A stretch of 64,000 bases of DNA from Earliella scabrosa (lineage: Eukaryota > Basidiomycota > Agaricomycetes > Polyporales > Polyporaceae). Shown here piece by piece: positions 1-11,550 of this stretch. Below the pieces are notes generated by a model, which did not search any database, was not told the DNA's origin, and worked only from the letters and a program-made list of their open reading frames with translations. Within the stretch, counting starts at the first letter, position 1. The number at the start of each line of letters is the position of its first letter. Location of the stretch: positions 2,728,001 through 2,792,000 of the forward strand of contig JABYQQ010000003.1 of the NCBI GenBank assembly GCA_022605405.1. Direction: 5' to 3'. A program made the position numbers and the translations under genes.

Positions 1-20
1 ATCAGTATCTCATATATAGC

Positions 21-527
21 ATGACTCAGAGCGCCGACACATCCTCTCGTGGTTCCAATACCGAAGTCACCAGGATCTATAGCCTTCTATCCAACCAGCT
101 CCTCAGTACACTCACATTCTACAAGCGTACTCCGAGATCCAAGCTTATCGCGGTCTCAGTATCTGTAGACGGTTCTCGACTTCTAGCCGTGTGGAGTGAC
201 GCAACAGTAGTAGGGAGGGAAATATCCACAGGTGAAGAGCTATTCTCCTTCCAGGGCCTAAACGATACCGGTGATGCCAACTACCAGGAAAGTGTCGAAG
301 ATGCCCGGTTCTCTCCTGATGGACGTTGCGTTGCACTGCTACTATGGCCTGGATCACAGCTGCAACTATTGCGGCTAAGCGATGGCGCATGCATTGCGAT
401 GTTTACCAAACATCGCCTCATTACTGGCGGTACCATCACGTTCACTCCTGATGGACACACGTTATGTTATGGTACGGAGTTTGGGAATGTCTGCTTCCAC
501 CCTATAGCACATCTTCTCGCCGAGTAA
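21..527 (+). CDS. WD40-repeat protein, C-terminal part (5' end outside window)
   Basis: The frame reads about three WD40-like units. Landmarks are VSVDGSRLLAVWSD, then ARFSPDGRCVALLLW, then ITFTPDGHTLCYGTEFGN, followed by a stop. The repeated [FT]xPDG turn is the usual WD40 signature; such blades form beta-propellers used for protein contacts. The sequence just upstream ends in tatatag, which could be a splice acceptor, so this is more likely the last exon of a longer gene that starts left of the window than a complete gene starting at this ATG. In Agaricomycetes such tails often end NACHT/WD40 or plain WD40 proteins, but no NTPase part is visible here, so the protein type stays open. Confidence 0.6.
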   Translation: MTQSADTSSRGSNTEVTRIYSLLSNQLLSTLTFYKRTPRSKLIAVSVSVDGSRLLAVWSDATVVGREISTGEELFSFQGLNDTGDANYQESVEDARFSPDGRCVALLLWPGSQLQLLRLSDGACIAMFTKHRLITGGTITFTPDGHTLCYGTEFGNVCFHPIAHLLAE

Positions 528-864
528 TGCCCTTGAGTATACATGATAGTCTCCAGATTCCAGAGGACACCTGAACTTACAGCAGCATACTGGACCGTAG
601 TAGGCTTCCGTTTGAGTTGAAGTTCACCCGGGCTATTCACTTACAGTTCGTACGAGAGTCGTTGATTGTAGAGGAGCCGTCACGATGGCGAGTCCAACGC
701 GAGTCCTAGACAACGCATACCTCTCACCGACAACTCTTTCATCCGTACGCTCTCTCACGCTTGTGCGGACTGGATGCCCAACGAGTCGCGACAACCCATT
801 CACCGGTGCGACTCGGAGTCAACATATGGTTTAATCTTCTCTTCTGCGGCCATAACGGTGGTGC

Positions 865-1740
865 TCAGAGTAAAGACGGCCTTGCTTCTCTCACCAACCC
901 GCCAGATGACGAGGTAGGAACTCCTGAGCGAGATGCCCAACGCCAGTCGAACGCGAAAAAACATTGAGGTTCGGCGCCGAGGACACGAGCTCTCCTGACG
1001 CCCGAGCTGATGTTCCCGACACCAGCGGTGAGTACTGTGAGTCTCGGCAGGGTGTGCTTATGGGTTGTACCTGTTCTGTTGACAAGTCGACGGAACTGCA
1101 ACTTACACAGCTCTCGAGTCTTCCACCCATACCCTTGTGCATCACGGCCTACCTCATGAAATCCCCGACGTTGGCTCTGATCACGTTCACTCCGCTGTCG
1201 CTCCGCGGGCTCCCTGGATCGCTCGCGATATCTACCATAACGCGCAATGAAGAGGCAAGACTCAAAATTCAGAAAGACGCTCTCCTGAAGTTGATCCACA
1301 TCTTCGCGAGGGACATCATGCGCCCATGATACCGACTCCGGATACAGCAGGATCCTCCATACACCGCACATTTGAACTTTCTCTTGGGTACGTTTGTTCA
1401 TACGACAGGATACTTTGCTCTTCTTCTGATCACCGTTTCCAGCGTCGGGATGTGATACTATGACTGTGACCATGGCAGCTGCAGTACTCATGGGCCCACC
1501 CGATACGACTCCTGCACTCTTCTCGCATAGCTGAGCAGGAGGTAATGCATCATGTCGTGGGTAGTGTCTAGTCTGAGAAACTGACTCGCTAGCTTCATTG
1601 TAGTGAGGTTCAGTCGCATTCTGAAGTTGTCTAGTTGGTCGTCGTTGATCTGTAACCGCCGTCCTCCAAGTTACGTGGTCCTCACACAGTGGTTCGCTCT
1701 CTCCGTTTATTGTCTGTGCTCTGAAGTCGAATACACTCAT
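865..1740 (-). CDS. Unassigned intronless open frame, 291 aa
   Basis: A single uninterrupted frame runs from an ATG (1740) to a stop (865), and stays open about 30 codons further upstream. It begins MSVFDFRAQTINGES and is rich in Arg, Ser, Glu and Gln. I recognise no domain, signal peptide or convincing membrane segment. It is odd for this window because nearly every recognised gene is cut by several short introns, whereas this has none. The base composition here is not strongly GC-rich, so an open run this long is rather unlikely by chance. It could be an orphan gene, a degraded element or a chance frame. No flanking repeats were seen. Confidence 0.25.
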   Translation of the reverse strand: MSVFDFRAQTINGESEPLCEDHVTWRTAVTDQRRPTRQLQNATEPHYNEASESVSQTRHYPRHDALPPAQLCEKSAGVVSGGPMSTAAAMVTVIVSHPDAGNGDQKKSKVSCRMNKRTQEKVQMCGVWRILLYPESVSWAHDVPREDVDQLQESVFLNFESCLFIARYGRYRERSREPAERQRSERDQSQRRGFHEVGRDAQGYGWKTRELCKLQFRRLVNRTGTTHKHTLPRLTVLTAGVGNISSGVRRARVLGAEPQCFFAFDWRWASRSGVPTSSSGGLVREARPSLL

Positions 1741-2024
1741 CTCACGCCCTCCTCTCTGCGTTCCAAAGTTCTCAGGCCTATCCCAGCGATCCGCGCGAAG
1801 TGTTTGTACGTAAGAGAACGTAAGGTTCAATCATCGGAGCCACGTTGTTGATGCATGTTTGGCCCCCCTCTGCCACCGAGGTTCATGCCGACCGTCAACG
1901 TCAGCGAGAAAGCCGTCTGAGTTCAAACTACACGTTGGCCTGACATCTGCAGCTCGAGTTCAACAGAGCTGCTCGTCGACGGATGCAGGGCGCCGTCGGC
2001 TGCTAGTCCCACTCGGAGTCGTAC

Positions 2025-3183
2025 ATGGCTCCCCTCATACCCAACAATGTTTGGGACGACGTTGCCGCTCAGAGTTCTTCATCCTTGCATTCAACCAGGA
2101 CTGGCTCGACAATCACAGAGGCGGATCAAATTCGACTGGACAGCTCGGGATCAGACGAATTTGGCGTAAGCTTTCTCCCTCAGTCGGTTTCGCGACCTGT
2201 ATGCCTTGCATGTCAGCTCATGTACCCTTCTGTTACATAGCTGACGCGTTACTGGCCACTCCCGCTATACATCGTTGCGTGTGTGATCCACAAGCGGTAC
2301 CGGGCCTGGAGCCCAAGGCGTCTCCCGTATCTGACCACCATGAAACCCCCGGAGTTCTATGGGATACTCGCCCTCGGTCACCTCGCGGACATCGAGGCTC
2401 GCCGGCTCACGGACAAATTGGACTCCGGGAAGGAGCAAGACCGGAAGAACGTTGCAATTTATTCCATTGTTATGGCGAAGATCTATCATGAACACCTCCA
2501 CAAGCTCAAGGACATGCCCTCCTACGACATCGCTGAGAGTGAGATGACCACGTGTGTCTTCGCATACACATATCCGTCTGCTGATGCGATTCTTCCTCAG
2601 CCATTGCGTTTGCTGAGAGCTACGAGAAAACATTAGCGGGTCACATCCAGGAACGTGCCGACGCCATTCCATGGAGACTTCGCACAATGTGGTCTGACGA
2701 CACCACACGCACGATCGTCAGCTTCGAGCTTGAGCAACATATGAAAGCCCACAACATGAGCGACCACGACAAAAAGACCCTGATTGCCTTCGTCGCAGAA
2801 CGTATCAAGACCCGTAATTTCTACAGGGTGAGCTGTCTCAATTTAGAACTCTATCGTTCATACCCATCATAGCTTGTACTCCGGTGCTGATTCCCAGGTA
2901 TTTTCAGCCTTCTATTATATTTGAAGGTGGAACTCTCAGAATGTTTGCCCTCTGGACGGCTGTTGCGATGTTTACTCGGTGGAGTGCTCCACGCGGATTG
3001 CTTACCCTTCTCTACAACGGGCATCAGAGGGTCGCCTTCTGCGTTCTCGCATATCGCGCATTGGGTGGGATGTACACGCACTACTCCTCACTATGGACCT
3101 TCGAGGAGCCAGCCAAGGCTGCGCGGGTAGTTGAAGACAGCATACATGCACTGGTCGAGAAGTACTCGGGGACAGCGTCTTGA
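2025..3183 (+). CDS. Hypothetical protein, 318 aa, four exons
   Basis: I built this from four exons: 2025-2165, 2241-2553, 2601-2827 and 2908-3183, which sum to exactly 319 codons. Introns have GTAAGC, GTGTCT and GTGAGC donors and clear AG acceptors (75, 47 and 80 bases). The protein starts MAPLIPNNVWDDVAAQ, has a basic middle (RYRAWSPRRLPYL) and ends in a weakly helical region (FEEPAKAARVVEDSIHALV). I do not recognise the family. No signal peptide is evident; the segment LTRYWPLPLYIVACVIHKRYR in exon 2 could be one short hydrophobic stretch. The second donor is the weakest junction, chosen because it alone keeps the phase. Function unknown. Confidence 0.5.
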
Positions 3184-3666
3184 AGAGGAGCTATGTTTGC
3201 TTTCGTGTTGCTGAGTCAGGGTGAGCCTCTCAGTGCAACTTGAACGCTGTTTCATATGATGCAGCTCATGCTGACCCAGTCTCACTGGTTGCTGCTTCTA
3301 CTCGGTCTTCTACCCGTGGGTGTGTGTTGGGCGTGTAACAATCTGCTCTCAGATCTACTAGTATCGTCTCGTAGTCACCAACCCCCACTCTCGCTATACA
3401 GTACAGCTATACTGGCTACATCGTGTGGAGTTCGAAGATGTCAACATGCCGCAATTATCGCAGATCCTTCCCGCTTGTGATACTAGAGGCTATGATGATT
3501 AGTCAATGAACTGCCACACGCAAGGCGACGTGTTGTGAATCCGTGTCTTTATGCAACACGCCTAAAGTTAAGCTGCTGCTCACGGAAACGATGTTCATCT
3601 AGCATGTTCTTTACTATCACAGTAGTACACGTCCTGCACCTATCAGTACATGAGCAGTTCCGTCCC
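3184..3666. other. Intergenic stretch, nothing identified
   Basis: This lies between the 3' ends of two convergent genes. Short frames occur but none has splice or family support. I see no RNA gene or repeat. Confidence 0.5.
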
Positions 3667-5365
3667 TCATTCAGTCCACTTCACCTTCTCCGGACCTCCA
3701 CACAGCTCCAGCAGACCCATCGCGCCCTCTTCCGTGACCTGTGCGCATCGTCGAAAGCGTACTCTTGCGATCCGAGCCTGCCGTACATCAGACTTGCGTG
3801 GATCCGTCCCCAAATGTAGCCACTGCCTGGCAGATCGCGCGTCCGCGTTTGTCACGTCTCCGAGGACACCGCGGGAGTCTCCACTAATTCCGCGGTCGGA
3901 CGAAACGGCGGCCTGCGCACGAGCGGCGAGCACTCTGCGAAGGCACTCGATGCGGAGATCGTCAGCGCCAACGAGGCGAAGCGTGTCGAGACCCGGACAG
4001 AGCCACGCGGACCCCCTACTGTCGTGCCCGTGCTCGCAGGATCCTGCGGCAAGGCCGCAAACCACGGCTCCTGTGCCGGGGCAGTCGTGCAGAGCGAGCA
4101 TCTGAAGGGATGGCATACGCTCAAGGACGGACCGAGCGTGCGGGAAGGTGAGCGTGAAGTGCCGTAGCTCGAGCGCGGTGAGTTTCTCGAATGCTTGGTC
4201 GTAGAAGAGGGCGGAGAAAGGAGGAAGGGGTAGAGAAGAGGGGTGACGATCCAGTTCGTAGGACATGAGCGAGAGTGACTGAAGCGTTGGGAAGTACAGA
4301 CGATCCAGCCTTGGCTCTGGTGGGTTCGGGTCGTGCAAGCCACAGTAGGTGATATTGAGATGACGAAGACCGTCGAGGGTGACAACGGAGTCATCGGGGA
4401 TGCCCGCGTTAGTTCCTTCAGCGAAGAACATCACGCCATCAAGGCGATGGATCAATCGAGAAGAGTACCGTGATACATGGATTCCGAGGGATAGCCACTC
4501 CAGGCGCGGCATCCGCAAGAAGTGGAATATGCGCCATAAATCGGCGAAAGGAACCGGAATCCAGGCCAAGGATAAGACTGGTAGTATCAATGGTGGAGCA
4601 GATGCGGAGGGAGGTAGAGGTAGGAATGACCTGACATGGTCCGGAGCCAAGCGCATGTCGATGGCAGGATTTGAGTACTCAAGCCTGATTTCGCTGATGG
4701 TATCGGCGCCTGAGAGGAGATTGTAGAGTTGGGAGATGCTGAAGCCATCGATTGACCGCAGTGAGAGCCGCCGAAGGCAGGGCATGGCTCCCGGTTTGAT
4801 TGTCGAGGGGTGTACCTTGTGTAGAGAGAGTGTCTGAAGGGCGGGAAAGCGCGACGGGGAAGGCACCACTGCAGCCTGCTTGTCTTCCATGGTAGGCGGA
4901 AGAAGAATGATTCCGGACTCCACGATGAGAGTTGTGAGTCGTGGGAAGGACGTAGATGTCCTGAGAAGTTCCCTGACATTTATGGCGCTGCCTAATGATT
5001 GGTCGATCCAACGCAGAGACCTCCAACGAGATGAGTGCGCCACATAGCGGGAAAGGAGAGAGTTGGCGAGGCCGCAAGACGCGGTGGCTGACGCGGTGGG
5101 TAATATCGAGGGAGCGACCTCGAGAACGTTGTAAGAACGCCTCCGCCAACGTGGGGGAAGTGGTTTCAATGCGGCTCCATAGTTCAGAGCCCAACAGGGC
5201 TATTTTTCTCCACGTTGAGCACACCTGAGACACTCGGAGGGCCGCGTGTCGGTCATACGGATGGCAATGATGTGTGACGAAGTCGAAGACCAGGAGCAAG
5301 ACCTCTCCGGGCAAGTGATTGATATGTAATGAACCTTGGGCGAGCATAGCAGGGACAGAGCTCAT
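3667..5365 (-). CDS. F-box / leucine-rich-repeat protein with apparent 1-base frameshift
   Basis: The N-terminus holds an F-box (INHLPGEVLLLVFDFV, then VSQVCSTWRKIALLGSELW), the module that docks on Skp1 in SCF ubiquitin ligases. The rest is a leucine-rich repeat-like region (for example FPALQTLSLHKVHPS, LDGLRHLNITYCGL, LTALELRHFTLTF, CPGLDTLRLVGADDL), expected to bind substrate. The F-box lies in one frame from ATG 5365 and the LRR region in another, down to the stop at 3667. The two join smoothly, RSLDITTASATASCGLANSL, if one base of the GGG run at 5098-5100 is ignored, giving 565 codons. No intron of usable size fits. This may be a sequencing or assembly indel or a real disrupting mutation. 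Large F-box families are typical of Agaricomycetes; the target is unknown. Confidence 0.75.
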
Positions 5366-6313
5366 CTAAATCATGGAAAAGGTCATTCACTAAGCGTCAG
5401 TCATGGTAGTATTTGAACGGTCTCGCTCACGTTTGCTCTGTGTCTTGTCACTTGCCTGGTTAGGACATCAAACCACGCGAAGGTTCAGGGGGGTTCGGAA
5501 GGGTGGAGGACTGATGAGTTCGGGCGGTTGAGCAAGCAAAAGAGACGGAGCAAAGTGCAGTCAAGGCTCCTGCAGCGCACTGTGAAAGAGGAGCTGTTGG
5601 AGTACGAGTACAAGGTTGCAGGAGGTTCAACAGGAGGAAATGCCGCGGGCCCCGGACTTTGCCGTGCCACGCGGGGAATAGACGCCCGACACGATGTAAG
5701 GTTTTGTTGAAGACTCCAACTGGTTACTGCTTCAGCGTACTTAGAACCGCGCAGCAAGGCGGATACATGAGGAGAGTCATCCAGACACATTGTTTCAATC
5801 AGATCGAGGCTAGCGCCGCGTAGAATGATCTTATATTTCTGTTTCACAATGACGAGGCGACACCAGTGGGCCCGGGATCAGATGCCTCCATGTTTCGCAA
5901 GGTAGGCTTGAAACACGTACATAGGCTCGATTCCTCCGAGTGTACCCTCTGCATTCAGGTTGTGAGCAGGCGGCTGGCGATTGACCGAACATCACCTCTC
6001 CAGAGAAGCTTTCATACGGCATCCCGGGGCGCCGGCGGCGCCAGGAGTGTTGAGTAACGCTAGAGAGGAGTACGTTGATGCGACATGGATAGATGCCTTC
6101 AAAGAACAGCTGACTATCAGAGTACGACTCGACTCCGACAAGGAAATGAGGGCTATCACAGCTGTAAAGGAGGAGAGTAAACTCCGTGCAGCCATGATCT
6201 GGCCGTAGATGTGCCGCGTGGCCGGAACGAGGCGCGTATGGGAACCACATTTCAAACCATTTGACAGGAACTCGTCATGTTCGATGTCTCCGTATGGCGC
6301 GTGAGCTGTAGCT
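5366..6313. other. Intergenic stretch, no gene supported
   Basis: About 0.95 kb between the F-box gene start and the 3' end of the EF-hand/ZZ gene. It should hold the F-box promoter next to 5366. Several overlapping short frames exist on both strands, but none has introns, domains or composition that set it apart. Confidence 0.5.
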
Positions 6314-9300
6314 TCACACATCAGTTCCAGTTCTCTGCAGTAGGGCATGGAGGAGCGTCTCGATTTTCTTCATCCTCTCGTCCAGCCCATCCATCCTCTC
6401 TCGCGTCAGAGTCGTCTCCTTCTCAGCGACCGGCCCGTTCACAGAACTGTTGTTCCTCAGAGCGTCGATCTTCCTGTCGAGCACATCGAAGCGCGCGGTG
6501 GAATCGTGCAGCATGCTGTCGAACTTGCTCTCCAGCGCTCCCATCCTCCGGTCGAACCAGGCGGGGTGGCCGAGCTCCGCATGTCCCTCTTCACGCGGCA
6601 CTTGGCAGAGGACGAGGCCGTGAGACAGCTTGTGCTTGCCCTTGATGACCACGTTGTTCGCTTCGCAGGTCCCGCAGACGAAGGCATCGTCTTGGTTTGA
6701 ATCAGCCTCAGTATCGCCCGCCTGTCTAGATGCAAACATTGTATGACGTACCTTCGCACTCGATGCAGTACCAGCACGGTCGAGAGACTTTGCCGTGGCA
6801 TCCCACACAAGAGAGCTGTCGACGCGCAACGTCCTGCGGATCCGACTCGAACCGATGATGATGACCGTTCTGCAGCTCCTCCGGGGACTCCCACGTCTGC
6901 ACGGCGTTTGCATCCGCGAGAGCCTCTTCGGCTCGGATGAGCCCGTCGTGCGCCGCACGGTACACCCCACCGAACTCGCGGTGCCGGTGAACGACCTTCC
7001 GCACCTTGAGGAGGCGGTGAGAAGGCATGTGCGGAGAGTTCAAGTCAGCTCTGCGGTCGGGCCCGATGATAGCCGAGACGCATTCGGGCTTCTCGCAGAG
7101 GTCCACAGTGAGCCGAGGTGCGTGGCAGTCCAGACAGATGTAGCGGGGGCCGGAGATCGTCACGCGGCAGTAAGCGCAAGGGATTCCACTGCACGGAGGA
7201 ACACGTCAGTAAGCCCATCCGACGACGATGAGTGTGTACATAATGGACTCACTAGTGTTTTGGGGCGAGTCGCTGTCGATACTCGTAGATCATGTGGTAG
7301 TAACGAGCTTCGGAAGGCGTCATGCTCAGGTAGCAGTTCCGCATCCGCTCGATCTCCTCGTCGCTCTCATAGCGACCTTCCGAGCGGATGAACTGGAGAT
7401 AGTGCTGCCGGATGGTCTGTCGCTCGGAGAGGCGAGACTTGGCCAACAGCTGTCGCTGGACCTGGTCCCGTATAGCTAGGAGAGCGAAGCTCCAGAGTGC
7501 TCGCGCCCGCTGGGGTTGCAGTTCCAGAGAACGCGGCCAGAAGCGCATCGCATCGCAGGTCAGCCGCTTAAGGTAGAAGTTCCCGCTCTCGTTGTCGGAC
7601 GTGCACGTCCACGAGCCGGAGAAGATACGACCGTTGTCGCTCAAGGTACCGGTGAAGCGTCTAGGCCAGAGGCGAGCAGCATAGGTGACGGTGAAGACGT
7701 AGGCCGTGTTCCCACTCGAGTCGCCTTCGCCATCTTTGATGAGCCCAACTAGCTTCCATCTAGTACCAGACGGGATGCTTCCAGAAGCGACGAACTGCCT
7801 TGGCTTCGATGTTGCGGCATGAAGGTCCAGTGTCATCATGGGCTCAGAGGGGTACAGCGCATCTTGACCGACGAAGCCGCACCAGTGTCCGAGGCTGAGG
7901 CTCCGTGAGCACAAATACACGCCGGGTGAGGGGGAATACTTCGTACATTGCCTGGAGTGAACCTCGAGCCCTCTTGTCGCCTGGTTGCTCGATGTATTCT
8001 GGAACGCTCAGCGGGTCTTCGGTATTCTCCACAGCGTGATTCAGGATGTCCGCTGGGTTCACATCTTGATCTTCTTCTGCGTCGCTGTACACGAGTTCAA
8101 CATAGCGTGCTTCGCGGAGTCGTTCGAATGACCACAGGGGAGTAGGATCATGCCAGTAATTGAACTGCCATTCATTGAGACCTCCGGCGCTTATGGCAGC
8201 AGCAGCGAGAAACTCACCATCTCGAAGGCAAAAACCCTGAACTGTTGGGTCGGATCGTAGTTCTGTTGCTTGAATAAGTCTAAAAACCCGAAGTTAATGA
8301 CATAGTTAGGTTTCATAGGGGGTAAGGCGTACTCTCGAGATTGTGATGACGGCTGTTCACTGCGCGGAAAACCCACTCCAGAGTGTTTGCCGAATCCCAC
8401 AGCTCATCCTTGTGCAAGACCGTTGTGCGAGCAAGCCGGAAGATCTCGAAGTCACGCTTGAGCAGCAGATACAGCAGCAGGAAGAGATGCTAGCATACAA
8501 ATATCAGCGTATGTTCGCTATTGCCAGACATTCGCCTAAGTGGTCCGTACCTTCTCAATCCTGCCCGGCCCAGTAATGAGCAGGAGTGTATCCGCAGCAT
8601 CGATGTCGTAGCGCATAATCTCCAGCTGATCTCGCATTTTCTCCTCTTCAGCCTCAACGTAGCCCTGGAACCGTTCTCGTAGCGCCTCACTCCACTCCGC
8701 GCGTCGGAAGCCGGCAGTAAGCTCGGTGACGTAGGACCAAACGCTGTCGAGGTACTTCTCGACGAAGCGACGGTTCGCCGGCAGGACCAGAGGCTTGATC
8801 GCGAACATCTTCTCGAGCAGGCTGTCAATTTGTACGGCGTAATGGGTCATCGCCATCTGCCACCCTGTCATAACTCAATGACCAGCTCGATCATCACACA
8901 GATCTTGAAGTGACTCACCGACTGCCCAGTAGGCCATCCACTGCAGGAGGCTGGACGAAACTGTTAGAACGACACAACGTGGGTTAGGGCATCAAGACGA
9001 ACCTCCAATCTTTGGGGCGGGATGTAGTGAACGCATTCGCCTCCCCGACGGTAATGAAGCCAGAGGCGTCGTCGTCAAATGCTTCGATGATCGCTTGCAG
9101 TCGAGTCACGTTGATGTATTCAAGGGTCCATTCGTCTCTCTCGCTGACGTTGGTCGGATACTCGCCACTGAATGTCTTCTCTTCGTTCTTCCTCAGCTTG
9201 TCGAGCTTCTCCATGCAGTAATCGCGCAGAGCCAAGACAAAGTGTCTCGCTTTCACATTCCCTCGCCAACGCTAAATTAGGGTCAACCATGGGAATCGAC

Positions 9301-10884
9301 ACACAGAACAGATTAGATCTAACCATCTCCTTCCAGATATTCCGTAGGTCCTGAGGAGGAAGGTGAGAACGGATGAAACTAGGTATAACGTTGTTGAGAC
9401 TCACCGGATCAACGATCTTCTCGTGTGGGCCGGCAGCGAGGGCGTTCACGACAAGGTCGCCATGGTGGTGCAGGATTTGCCGCACCTCTTCGGCCAGCTC
9501 GCGCTGCTGCATCCTGAACTTCCGTTCAAACGTCTCCATGTTGTTGGCAATCGCGATGTCGGGATCATCAACAATATCAGCTTTCAGCGCCTCTAGATCC
9601 GACGTGCCTTGTCGCCGGGGCAACTTCACAGTTGGAGTTGGGGTTGTCCCTCCCCGTTCACGATAGAGGCTGGCGAGCAGTTGATCGTTTGCAATGACCG
9701 TGGCGGAGCCCCCGCGTCGTTCGATCAGCGCCGAAAGCTCCCGCTGCTCCGGAGTCATAGTGTGACGCAGGAGTGCGATAATACGATCGATCCTGTGGTA
9801 AATTGTCGTCAGCGATCTCCTTGAAGAAGGTATCAAGTTCACTCACTTGTAGTCCAACATATCGAGCTTGCGATGAGCCACATCGATGTTTATCCCAAGA
9901 TGAATCGCCAGGGCAAACTCAATGTCCGCTCGGCGTTTATTGAACCGATGCACGAATGACTGCATGACCTCGTCCCATCTAAGTCCCTGTAGGACCTTGG
10001 AGAGCAATTTCTTCTTCGCATAAGCATCGCAAGCGTTGGCGCACTCCTTGATGTCGTCCACCATCAGGTTCACAAGGCCCTCCAAGCGCGCTTGGATCGT
10101 TTTCCCGTCTAGGCCTACGTGCTGAGGACCGTCGTGCACATTTTGCAGCCTAGAACCAAGATGTGCGGGATTAGCTCTGTCCGAGGAACGGCTCAACCAC
10201 GAAAAAACTCACTCGACCAGCGCGGACATCATGTCCCGCATCTCGGTGAGGAGTATATTAATCTTCTTGTCGTTCTCGCGTCGCTTCAAATCCAGCTCGA
10301 TCGCGACCTTGAACGCCCCGACTGCGACTAGACGAGACATAGTGCATATTCTCAGTGAGCTGCATAGATAAGGGCTCCTAGATACTCACGGGCTATGAAC
10401 GGATGCACAGCAGCCACATCCTGCAACACCTTCAGCAGCTCAGGCAGTCCCTCCACGAAAGCGCCTTGTCCATACTGGGCAATCCTGTTCGCGCTGCCCT
10501 CCACGCCAGTCGAGAGCGGTGACATTATTTCGGCCATGTATCCGACCTCGGTATTGAGCCTGAGAAATTTATCCTCTACCTCAGGTGGTCAGGAACTGGG
10601 CGTTTACTTGCTATTTCGATGGACTACGCACCCTTCCCCTTGCGATCTCTGCCTCTGCGGTATCGATCGAAGCTCCACGCCGCGCCATCGAGCGCGACCG
10701 TGGCGGAGCGAAAGCGGAGGCGCTGTGGAGGAGACTCGTCGCCATTGAGTGTGGACTCCCCAGACGACAAGTGTCGCGAGTGCTGGCGCGAAGGGCTCTC
10801 GAAGAACTCTGCAGACTTGGGCTCTGGAGAGTCCGTGATAACAGAGCGAAGCACGGGACTGAGGGGAGTAAGAGGGGTGGACAT
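6314..10884 (-). CDS. EF-hand and ZZ-type zinc-finger protein, about 1276 aa, 14 exons, one apparent frameshift
   Basis: Exons, 5' to 3': 10884-10632, 10575-10390, 10327-10213, 10149-9847, 9792-9405, 9350-9324, 9271-9003, 8950-8919, 8864-8551, 8489-8333, 8279-8218, 8164-7253, 7188-6752, 6690-6314. All phases agree. The N-terminus is Ser/Pro-rich. A helical region with AAVHPFIALAVGAFKVAIEL follows. A canonical EF-hand loop (DDDASGFITVGE, ligands D-x-D-x-S-G-x-I-x3-E) suggests Ca2+ binding. The C-terminal part carries Cys-rich ZZ-like fingers (IPCAYC, YICLDCHAP, CEKPEC, then LSCVGC, CWYCIEC, FVCGTC) and a final coiled-coil-like tail. I recall this architecture as common in Agaricomycetes, with unknown role. 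In exon 12 the frame shifts between MYEVFP and SPGVYLCSRS; ignoring one base of the GGGGG run at 7930-7934 restores it. Exons 6 (27 nt) and 8 (32 nt) are micro-exons. Confidence 0.8.
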
Positions 10885-11550
10885 AGTGGGAGCGAGTCCT
10901 GAAGGCCCCCTCGAGCACCGGTCTGCATTTGAGCGAGTACTTACGGCACGGGCGTCGGGCGCGGTGGAGGATCTCCTCTTCAGCGGATGACAGCCGGAAT
11001 CGAAGTGCGCAGACAAAGTTCAAACCTGCATGAGAAGTTTCGGGCCCGTCGTGCGCATGGCATGCTTCGAGTCAGTGCTCCGGCCGGAGATAGCTCTATG
11101 GGAACCACACCGCTCGTAAACGATGTCCGCCAAGAAGCAATGTGAACGTACTTCCGTGATGGGGCGGGATTCGACGCCGGATCTCGGGCGGGCAGAGTGG
11201 ACAGAGTTCTACTTTCTTTCATTGGGTATCACCGTGAGGACATCTTCTGCGCGAGCAATGCGGCGCAATTGATCCTTTCCTAAACGAGTTCCCGCGATAC
11301 CCTTGTCCAGAAGCGATGTGGTTCAAATTGCGAAGTCGAGGGAGAGTGCGGGGGTGAGGGACTGCGGAGCACAAGGCATTGTGGTGTGTGAACGCCGTGG
11401 ATTGCACGCGGGCCCGAGATATCGTACAACAAAACTCTGCGCGTCTGACAAAACAAGAACTACTGCCAGTTAGTCCCGGGCCGACGTTGGAATATCTAAC
11501 CTTCCACATATTCCACCACGCACTTGCCGTACCCGCACGATTATCCTCAA
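10885..11550. other. Promoter side of the EF-hand/ZZ gene, no gene
   Basis: This 0.67 kb separates the 3' end of the transporter gene (stop 11551) from the ATG at 10884, both on the minus strand. It must contain the promoter and leader of the EF-hand/ZZ gene. I found no clear TATA box and no coding exon. Confidence 0.45.

Noticed and set aside
5060..5140. A 31-base intron to explain the F-box frameshift
   Set aside because: Too short to be spliced; all introns in this window are about 40 bases or longer. A 1-base indel explains the join better.
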